Shown here piece by piece: positions 58,278 through 64,000 of a stretch of 64,000 bases of DNA; position 1 is the stretch's first letter, and the number at the start of each line of letters is the position of its first letter. A model generated the notes under the pieces. The model was not told the DNA's origin. It worked only from the letters and a program-made list of their open reading frames with translations, and made no database searches. Origin of the DNA: Spartinivicinus ruber (GTDB lineage: Bacteria; Pseudomonadota; Gammaproteobacteria; Pseudomonadales; Zooshikellaceae); contig NZ_CP048878.1 of NCBI RefSeq assembly GCF_011009015.1, positions 4,990,354 through 5,054,353 on the forward strand, read 5' to 3'. The translations under genes and the position numbers were made by a program.

Positions 58278-58779
58278 CTTAATTGTAGGGATTATCACTC
58301 TCTCAGCCGCTGGATTTAGCCTGTTCAGCTGGGCACTTCCTAGTGACAAAGACAAACCTATTAACATCAAAGCCAAAAGCGCTGATATTGACGATAAGTC
58401 TGGCGTATATATCTACACAGGTAACGTCATTATTACTCAGGGCACCATTCAAATTAGAGGTGATAAGGTCACCCTCTATTCAGACAGTAATGGGATAAAT
58501 AAAATTGTTGCGGTAGGCCGTCCTGCCCACTATCGGGAGAAACCTGCTGAAAACAAAGAGCTGATCAAAGCTTATGGTCGCACCATCAAATACTACTCAA
58601 ATACCGAAAAAGTAGACATCATTACTAACGCCAAACTGTTTCAAGAGGGCAATACTTTTACGGGTAACCAGATTGAATATTTTGCCAAGACACAAAAAGT
58701 TAATGCGAAAGGTGGCAAAACCAATGAGAGCCGCGTAGAGATGGTGTTACAGCCCCGTAGCAAAAGGCAAAATCAATGA
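58261..58779 (+). CDS. lptA: LPS transport periplasmic protein LptA
   Basis: A 172-residue OstA/LptA protein: signal peptide (LIVGIITLSAAGFSLFSWAL) then PINIKAKSADIDDKSGVYIYTGNVIITQGTIQI-type repeats forming the LPS-binding jellyroll bridge. The start at 58261 is chosen because AGAGGA lies 4 bases before that ATG and the signal peptide begins there; an earlier ATG at 58246 is inside lptC with no signal. Confidence 0.93.
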   Translation: MKLISNLIVGIITLSAAGFSLFSWALPSDKDKPINIKAKSADIDDKSGVYIYTGNVIITQGTIQIRGDKVTLYSDSNGINKIVAVGRPAHYREKPAENKELIKAYGRTIKYYSNTEKVDIITNAKLFQEGNTFTGNQIEYFAKTQKVNAKGGKTNESRVEMVLQPRSKRQNQ

Positions 58780-58841
58780 GAACTGCTTTGTTAAAGCCAA
58801 TCAACTTACAGCTCTGTATTTAAAAGAAATAAGCGCCGTAT

Positions 58842-59567
58842 ATGAGTATTTTGAAAGCCGAGCACCTCGCCAAAAGCTACAAAGGCCGTGCTGTAGTAAA
58901 AGATGTATCCTTACAAATTCAAAGCGGTCAAGTAGTGGGTCTACTTGGCCCCAATGGTGCGGGGAAAACCACCTGTTTCTACATGATTGTAGGTCTAGTC
59001 AAATCAGACCAGGGTAATGTATGGATTGATGAGAGTGATATTACCCACCTGCCTATGCATGGACGGGCTCAGGCTGGCATAGGATACCTACCACAAGAAG
59101 CCTCTGTATTCCGCAAGCTGACTGTCACTGACAATATTCTTGCTATTCTGGAAACCCGTAAAGAGCTAAATCGTAAGCAAAGACAAGAAAAGCTCAACTC
59201 ACTACTTGAAGAGTTCAATATCACCCATATAAAAGACAGTAAGGGTATGAGTTTATCTGGTGGTGAAAGGCGTCGAGTAGAAATTGCCAGAGCACTTGCA
59301 ACAGAGCCTTCCTTCATACTGTTGGATGAGCCATTTGCAGGCGTTGACCCAATTTCGGTAAAAGACATTAAAGACATTGTCTGGCACTTGAAAGACCGTG
59401 GCATTGGCGTCCTAATCACCGACCATCATGTTAGAGAAACACTTGATATTTGTGAGAATGCATACATAGTTAGTGAGGGGCATATAATAGCGGAAGGCAG
59501 TGCTGAAGCCGTAATGACTAACCAACAGGTGAAAGAAGTATACCTTGGACACGACTTTAAAATATAA
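58842..59567 (+). CDS. lptB: LPS export ABC ATPase LptB
   Basis: A 241-residue ABC ATPase, E. coli LptB length: Walker [10 protein letters not shown], LptB-typical [16 protein letters not shown], signature [15 protein letters not shown], Walker [14 protein letters not shown] and switch DHHVRE. It powers LPS extraction with LptFG. It lies 62 bases after lptA and upstream of rpoN. Confidence 0.97.
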   Translation: MSILKAEHLAKSYKGRAVVKDVSLQIQSGQVVGLLGPNGAGKTTCFYMIVGLVKSDQGNVWIDESDITHLPMHGRAQAGIGYLPQEASVFRKLTVTDNILAILETRKELNRKQRQEKLNSLLEEFNITHIKDSKGMSLSGGERRRVEIARALATEPSFILLDEPFAGVDPISVKDIKDIVWHLKDRGIGVLITDHHVRETLDICENAYIVSEGHIIAEGSAEAVMTNQQVKEVYLGHDFKI

Positions 59568-59804
59568 GACAACTGGCAAGGATACTCATATAATTTTTAA
59601 TACCCACTAAGAAATAACAAAGCTTCAGAAACAAAAGAAATACTGAAATAAACACGCAATTGAAATAAATAATAGGTGCAATGGAAATATTCAGTCGCTT
59701 GTTCAAGCAGCAACTCAGGTAACCGTATTTGAATTCACTTCCATTGTTGTTGACTTTGCCAAATCAAAACAGGCACGATTGCACTATAAGGTAATTATTT
59801 AGCA

Positions 59805-61325
59805 ATGAAGCCATCCCTAGTTTTGAAAATTGGCCAGCAGCTGACGATGACTCCTCAGCTGCAACAAGCCATAAAACTACTTCAACTATCCACATTGGAT
59901 TTACAGCAAGAAGTGCAGCAAGCACTTGAATCCAACCCTATGCTTGAGCTGACTGATGAGTCTGACAGCAACTCATCGGCTAATGGTGAAGCCAATGACT
60001 CACAGCAACTCAATAGCTCTGGCTTAAATGGATCAGATTCATCAGACAACGTAGATAAAAGCACATCTGAAACTTCTCAAGACAACTCAGACGAAACCAG
60101 CTGGTCAGAAGAAATCCCTAATGACCTTCCTGTAGATAGTGCCTGGGACGATGTTTACCAAACATCTTCAGCTCCTATTAGTTCTTCCTCATCAGCAGAT
60201 GACGATGAGTATGACTTCAGCAACCGAAATGGCACGACAGAGTCTTTGCACAGCCACCTAGAGTGGCAGCTTAACCTTACTCCAATGTCTGATAACGACC
60301 GCTTAGTGGCTATTGCTATTATCGATGCGATCAATGACGATGGCTACCTTAGCTGTAGCACTGAAGAAATTTGGGAAGGCCTGGACCCTGAGCTGGAAAT
60401 TACACAAGAAGAAGTGGAAATTGTGCTACGTCGCTTACAACATTTTGATCCTGTTGGTGTAGCTGCAAGAAACTTACAGGAATGCTTACAAATCCAGCTT
60501 TCTCACCTGCCGCAAGACACACCACTTCTTGATAATGCTAAGCTAATTGTAACAAAGCACTTAAACTTGCTAGGTCATCACGACTACAATCAGCTTATGC
60601 GCCGAACAAAATTGAAAGAAGAAGAGCTGGCAGAAAGCATAAAGCTGATCCAAGCCCTGAACCCAAAACCAGGTGCTGATATTCAACCGTCCGAAACAGA
60701 GTATGTCATTCCTGATGTATTTGTTAGAAAGCATAATGATCGCTGGTTAGTCGAGCTTAATGCCGAGGCCACCCCCAAACTACGGATTAATAGCAATTAT
60801 GCATCTTTGGTAAAACGAGCCGACAGCAGTTCCGACAACACCTATCTGAAAAACCATTTACAAGAAGCTCGCTGGTTTTTAAAAAGCCTGCAAAGTCGTA
60901 ACGAAACATTAATGAAAGTAGCTACTCGTATTGTCGAGCATCAACGTGGTTTTTTAGAATATGGTGAAGAAGCGATGAAACCACTGGTGCTGCACGATAT
61001 AGCAGAAGCGGTTGGAATGCATGAATCAACCATCTCCCGAGTAACCACTCAAAAATTTATGCATACACCTCGCGGCATCTTTGAGCTGAAATATTTCTTC
61101 TCAAGCCATGTCAGCACGTCATCTGGTGGTGAGTGCTCTTCCACTGCTATCCGAGCTATCATTAAAAAGTTAGTAGCTGTGGAGAACCCTAAAAAACCAT
61201 TAAGTGACAGCAAAATTGCCAGCTTACTGGAAGAGCAAGGCATAAAGGTGGCAAGACGAACCATAGCCAAATATCGTGAATCACTATCCATTCCGCCGTC
61301 CAATGAGCGAAAGCGGCTGGTGTGA
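59805..61325 (+). CDS. rpoN: RNA polymerase sigma-54 factor
   Basis: A 506-residue sigma-54. Region I is the Gln/Leu-rich N-terminus ([23 protein letters not shown]), region II is an acidic Ser/Asp-rich linker (about 45-135, longer than in E. coli), and region III holds the core-binding and DNA-binding parts. The RpoN box [10 protein letters not shown] near the end recognises the -24 element. It needs an enhancer-binding activator. hpf, ptsN, rapZ and npr follow as in most proteobacteria. Confidence 0.97.
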   Translation: MKPSLVLKIGQQLTMTPQLQQAIKLLQLSTLDLQQEVQQALESNPMLELTDESDSNSSANGEANDSQQLNSSGLNGSDSSDNVDKSTSETSQDNSDETSWSEEIPNDLPVDSAWDDVYQTSSAPISSSSSADDDEYDFSNRNGTTESLHSHLEWQLNLTPMSDNDRLVAIAIIDAINDDGYLSCSTEEIWEGLDPELEITQEEVEIVLRRLQHFDPVGVAARNLQECLQIQLSHLPQDTPLLDNAKLIVTKHLNLLGHHDYNQLMRRTKLKEEELAESIKLIQALNPKPGADIQPSETEYVIPDVFVRKHNDRWLVELNAEATPKLRINSNYASLVKRADSSSDNTYLKNHLQEARWFLKSLQSRNETLMKVATRIVEHQRGFLEYGEEAMKPLVLHDIAEAVGMHESTISRVTTQKFMHTPRGIFELKYFFSSHVSTSSGGECSSTAIRAIIKKLVAVENPKKPLSDSKIASLLEEQGIKVARRTIAKYRESLSIPPSNERKRLV

Positions 61326-61481
61326 TGAAATAGGTTAGCGCGAAATTAAGCGTTATATTGACTAGCAACAAGCAATACCAAGCCTGCTTTCCATTACACT
61401 TAGTAATGAAGCAGTTGACAATCAGCCTAGCAAGTCAGTGAAGCTGATTACAACCATAAAGCCCTATTAGGAGGTCGTTGC

Positions 61482-61790
61482 ATGCAAGTTAACATCAGTG
61501 GTCATCATGTAGAAGTGACTGATGCGTTGCGCCAATATGTCACCAAAAAGCTTGATCGCATTGAAAGCCATTACGATAGCATTACTAACGTGCAAATTAC
61601 CCTAAGTGTTGAAAAGCTACGCCAAAAGGCAGAAGCTAGCTTGCATGTGCGTGGTGCTGACATTGCCGCCACTGCAGAATCTGAAGATATGTATGCTGCA
61701 ATTGATTTACTTAGTGATAAACTAGGCCGGCAATTAAGCAAACACAAAGAGAAAACCCTGGATCGACTTCAGGGAGCCGGTATTCGTTAA
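61482..61790 (+). CDS. hpf: Ribosome hibernation promoting factor (short form)
   Basis: A 102-residue short HPF/YhbH: MQVNISGHHVEVTDALRQYV opening, then KLDRIESHYDSITNVQITLSVEKL. It drives 100S ribosome dimers with RMF in stationary phase; the long form's dimerisation domain is absent. A strong AGGAGG precedes the ATG. Confidence 0.96.
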   Translation: MQVNISGHHVEVTDALRQYVTKKLDRIESHYDSITNVQITLSVEKLRQKAEASLHVRGADIAATAESEDMYAAIDLLSDKLGRQLSKHKEKTLDRLQGAGIR

Positions 61791-61815
61791 AAAGTAGTTT
61801 ACTTATTTATAAAGC

Positions 61816-62277
61816 ATGAAAATCGAACAAGTCCTTCTCCCACAATGCACCCTTACCGGGGTGCAAGGGGGGAGTAAAAAGCGAGTTTTACAACTCATTG
61901 CCAACCTCTTAGCTGAGTATTCTGGTGATATTAATCCCAATGAACTGTTTGATAATTTAATCAATCGTGAACGGTTGGGAAGCACAGGTTTTGGCAATGG
62001 CATAGCGATTCCACATTGTCGTCTCGAAAGTTGTCTTAAGCCCTTTGCTTGCTTACTTAAACTGCAAGAAGGCATTGACTTCGACTCGATGGATGGTCAC
62101 CCAGTAGACTTAATTTTTGCCCTGGTTGTTCCTGCCGAAGCCACAAATGAGCACCTCGCTATCCTTCAGGAAATTGCTACCCGCTTCGAAAACTCCAGTT
62201 ATCGCAATAATTTACGCCGAGCTGATACTAATCCTGAGTTATTTGACGTTGCAATTCAAAGCGTACCTACCACATAA
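61816..62277 (+). CDS. ptsN: Nitrogen PTS EIIA component PtsN
   Basis: A 153-residue EIIA-Ntr with the phosphorylated His67 in GIAIPHCRLE. It receives phosphate from NPr (63302) in the regulatory nitrogen PTS, which senses nitrogen and affects potassium transport. It is not a sugar transporter. It begins 25 bases after hpf. ptsP is not in the window. Confidence 0.95.
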   Translation: MKIEQVLLPQCTLTGVQGGSKKRVLQLIANLLAEYSGDINPNELFDNLINRERLGSTGFGNGIAIPHCRLESCLKPFACLLKLQEGIDFDSMDGHPVDLIFALVVPAEATNEHLAILQEIATRFENSSYRNNLRRADTNPELFDVAIQSVPTT

Positions 62278-62368
62278 GCACAATAGTTAAGTTAGTTTTA
62301 AAATCTTCAAAGCCAGCTAATGAGTATTACTTAACTAATCTGCCGTATATCACATAAACTTTGTTATA

Positions 62369-62393
62369 CTAGCCCAGAATATATTTGGGCTAG
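62369..62393. repeat. 8-bp inverted repeat between ptsN and rapZ
   Basis: CTAGCCCA (62369-62376) and TGGGCTAG (62386-62393) are exactly complementary over 9 bases, with no T run after them. TTATACT just upstream could be a -10 box for rapZ. Function uncertain. Confidence 0.4.
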
Positions 62394-62444
62394 GATTGTA
62401 CTACCAGCCCTACAAATGAATTAACAAAGCAACTCTGCATATTT

Positions 62445-63296
62445 ATGAAGTTAATTATAATCAGTGGCCGCTCTGGCTCAGGCAAAAGTACCGGCTTACA
62501 TGTGCTGGAAGATCAAGGCTATTATTGCATTGATAATATGCCTGCTGGTTTGCTTCCTGCCTTTGTTGAGGAAATGAAAAAGGAGCCACTGTACGACAAA
62601 GCAGCGGTTAGTATTGATGCTCGAAATGTTTCCCAGGATTTAAGGCGTTTCCCGGCTATTATGAATGCGCTCAAAGAGCAGCAAATTGATGCAGAAACTA
62701 TTTATCTTGATGCTGAACACGCGACCTTACTAAAGCGTTTTAGTGAAACACGCCGTAAACACCCACTCTCTAGCCAACAGCGCTCCTTAGATGAGGCTAT
62801 TAAACAAGAAAAAGAAGTTCTTGAACCTATCGCTAAAATGGCTGACCTTACTATCGACACCAGCCAGCTGTCTTTGCATGAACTGCGAGATATCATCAGT
62901 AAGCGCGTTGCTCGCAAGCAGCACAGCAGTATAGCCCTACTTTTCCAATCATTTGGCTTTAAGAAAGGAATCCCCATTGATGCAGACTACGTGTTTGATG
63001 TACGCTGTCTGCCAAACCCCTACTGGGTCACCCATTTAAGGCAATACTCAGGGCTGGAGGAACCTGTTAAAGAATTTTTAGGTTCTCAACAACAAGTATT
63101 GGATATGTTTGATGATATCAAACGCTTTGTTGAACACTGGCTACCATGCTTTGAAGCAAATAATCGAAGTTATATTACTATTGCCATTGGGTGTACGGGG
63201 GGCCACCACCGTTCAGTCTATATCAGCGAGAAGCTCGCAATTTACTTTCGTGAAAAGTGGCCAAATGTTCAAGTACGTCACCGAGAATTGCCTTAG
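62445..63296 (+). CDS. rapZ: RNase adapter protein RapZ
   Basis: A 283-residue RapZ/YvcJ: Walker A GRSGSGKST, the Walker B-like VSIDARN, and the C-terminal RNA-binding domain with DVRCLPNPYW and AIGCTGGHHRSVYISEKLA. In enterobacteria it binds GlmZ RNA and guides RNase E to control GlmS; GlmZ itself is not expected here outside Enterobacterales. It sits between ptsN and npr as usual. Confidence 0.96.
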   Translation: MKLIIISGRSGSGKSTGLHVLEDQGYYCIDNMPAGLLPAFVEEMKKEPLYDKAAVSIDARNVSQDLRRFPAIMNALKEQQIDAETIYLDAEHATLLKRFSETRRKHPLSSQQRSLDEAIKQEKEVLEPIAKMADLTIDTSQLSLHELRDIISKRVARKQHSSIALLFQSFGFKKGIPIDADYVFDVRCLPNPYWVTHLRQYSGLEEPVKEFLGSQQQVLDMFDDIKRFVEHWLPCFEANNRSYITIAIGCTGGHHRSVYISEKLAIYFREKWPNVQVRHRELP

Positions 63297-63301
63297 GCTC
63301 C

Positions 63302-63571
63302 ATGATTCAAGAAAAAGTCATAATCATTAATAAACTTGGCTTGCATGCCCGTGCCGCAGCAAAGCTTGTCTCTACTGCCGCTGCTTTTGGTAGCTCTGTT
63401 AAGGTAGGTAAAGATGGCAAAATGGTAGACGGCAAAAGCATTATGTCAGTGATGATGCTAGCTGCCAGTAAAGGCTCCGTTCTAGATCTTGAAATTGATG
63501 GTGACGATGAAAAAAAAGCCTTTGAGGCCATTACCCAACTCATCAATAATTATTTCGATGAAGGAGAATAA
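63302..63571 (+). CDS. ptsO: Nitrogen PTS phosphocarrier NPr
   Basis: A 90-residue HPr-like protein. His15 in NKLGLHARAAAKLV is the phosphorylation site, and the SIMSVMMLAASKGS region contacts EI. It passes phosphate from PtsP to PtsN. The ATG at 63302 is 5 bases after the rapZ stop; an upstream start would lie inside rapZ. Confidence 0.95.
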   Translation: MIQEKVIIINKLGLHARAAAKLVSTAAAFGSSVKVGKDGKMVDGKSIMSVMMLAASKGSVLDLEIDGDDEKKAFEAITQLINNYFDEGE

Positions 63572-63760
63572 GCTTCTTCAGTTAGGTTTATTTGCATACC
63601 TTACTTTTCAGCTTTAACCGAATAGCTCTTCGCGAATACAAAATCGCTTTCAATAACCTCTACTTCTGGAATCACTTATAAAACTGGCTACAATCCACAA
63701 TACCAGTAGCCAGTCTCTTCAGGTAAACTAACCCGCCAAATAAAGTAGTAACTAGCACTA

Positions 63761-63815
63761 CATCCTATAAATAAGTGCTTATTTAACAGTCTCAATACCA
63801 CTTGTTTATAGGATG
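63761..63815 (+). promoter_or_regulatory. 17-bp inverted repeat in the mgtE leader
   Basis: Bases 63761-63777 and 63799-63815 are complementary over 17 bp with one wobble (both arms centre on CCTATAAATAA / TTTATAGG) and a 21-base loop. It is 47 bases before the mgtE ATG and has no T run, so it is not a plain terminator. A leader structure or operator is possible. Confidence 0.45.
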
Positions 63816-63862
63816 AAGCGCTAATGCATACAGCTAGCTGCTCTCAAAAATAGGATTACCTG

Positions 63863-64000
63863 ATGTCCACACAACAACTCGGAAAATCAGAGGATCAGTT
63901 ACAAGAACTAAGCCTTGCGCTGGACCAAGGAGTTTCTTCACCTGTTAAGCGAATGCTTAATAGCCTTCCTGCTGCCGACGCTGCACACTTAATCGAATCC
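63863..64000 (+). CDS. mgtE: Magnesium transporter MgtE, N-terminal fragment
   Basis: An open frame of 46 codons from the ATG at 63863 runs off the window. The residues VSSPVKRMLNSLPAADAAHLIES match the start of the MgtE N-terminal domain, where the ALNxLxPADAAxLLE-like repeat begins. AGGA lies 7 bases before the ATG. mgtE follows npr in pseudomonads and relatives, which supports the call. The full protein would be a Mg2+-gated channel in the inner membrane. Confidence 0.75.
   Translation, partial: MSTQQLGKSEDQLQELSLALDQGVSSPVKRMLNSLPAADAAHLIES

Overview
The window is a stretch of a gammaproteobacterial chromosome with modest to low G+C. Gene content and order fit a marine Oceanospirillales-type organism. 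The best evidence is the pseudomonad/Oceanospirillales block mlaFEDCB - ibaG - murA - hisGDC facing a degS/algW-like protease, with kdsD - kdsC - lptC - lptA - lptB - rpoN - hpf - ptsN - rapZ - npr - mgtE on the other side. The many stand-alone periplasmic solute-binding proteins recall Zooshikella/Spartinivicinus-like genomes; that genus-level guess is inference. I saw no tRNA, rRNA, CRISPR array, prophage or insertion sequence.

Layout. 1-4025: a partial thymidine/AMP-phosphorylase-like gene, a ferritin-like helical-bundle protein, and the three-gene AmmeMemoRadiSam set (radical SAM AmrS, MEMO-like AmrB, AMMECR1-like AmrA). 4396-10330: binding proteins without transporter genes, a small YadA-anchored coiled-coil protein and a secreted M14 carboxypeptidase. 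10405-14855: RNase II, a NadR-type kinase with an eroded nucleotidyltransferase half, and an L,D-transpeptidase. 15706-20401: a signalling patch with a chemoreceptor-like protein lacking a sensor domain, a lone STAS protein, a frameshifted binding protein and a membrane adenylate cyclase. 20608-22149: pyrBI behind an apparent leader-peptide attenuator. 22217-24513: a lytic transglycosylase, a glycine-zipper lipoprotein, and an unknown 97-residue protein behind a candidate sigma-54 promoter.

24757-29855: a branched-chain amino acid ABC transporter (livJHMGF). 30552-35314: another orphan binding protein, a dienoyl-CoA reductase-like SDR, a dicarboxylate/amino-acid symporter and a DMT exporter. 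35446-39647: the general amino acid ABC transporter aapJQMP, with a G+C-rich, potentially structured leader. 40234-42820: cysDN, where CysN carries an apparently dead APS-kinase remnant. 43028-55422: a Nif3-like protein, a DegS-like protease, hisCDG, murA, ibaG, the Mla phospholipid-transport operon and a secreted M28 aminopeptidase with a lectin tail. 56183-64000: the Kdo/LPS-transport/sigma-54/nitrogen-PTS block and the start of mgtE.

Functionally, the window combines cell-envelope maintenance (Mla, Lpt, MurA, L,D-transpeptidase, transglycosylase, DegS) with heavy investment in taking up amino acids and peptide breakdown products: two secreted peptidases, two full amino acid ABC systems, a symporter and several binding proteins. 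The most interesting points are the AmmeMemoRadiSam neighbourhood, the possible RNA switch ahead of aapJ, the pyrBI attenuator, and two fusion proteins with decayed catalytic domains (NadR-like and CysN). I did not find a clearly new multi-gene system.
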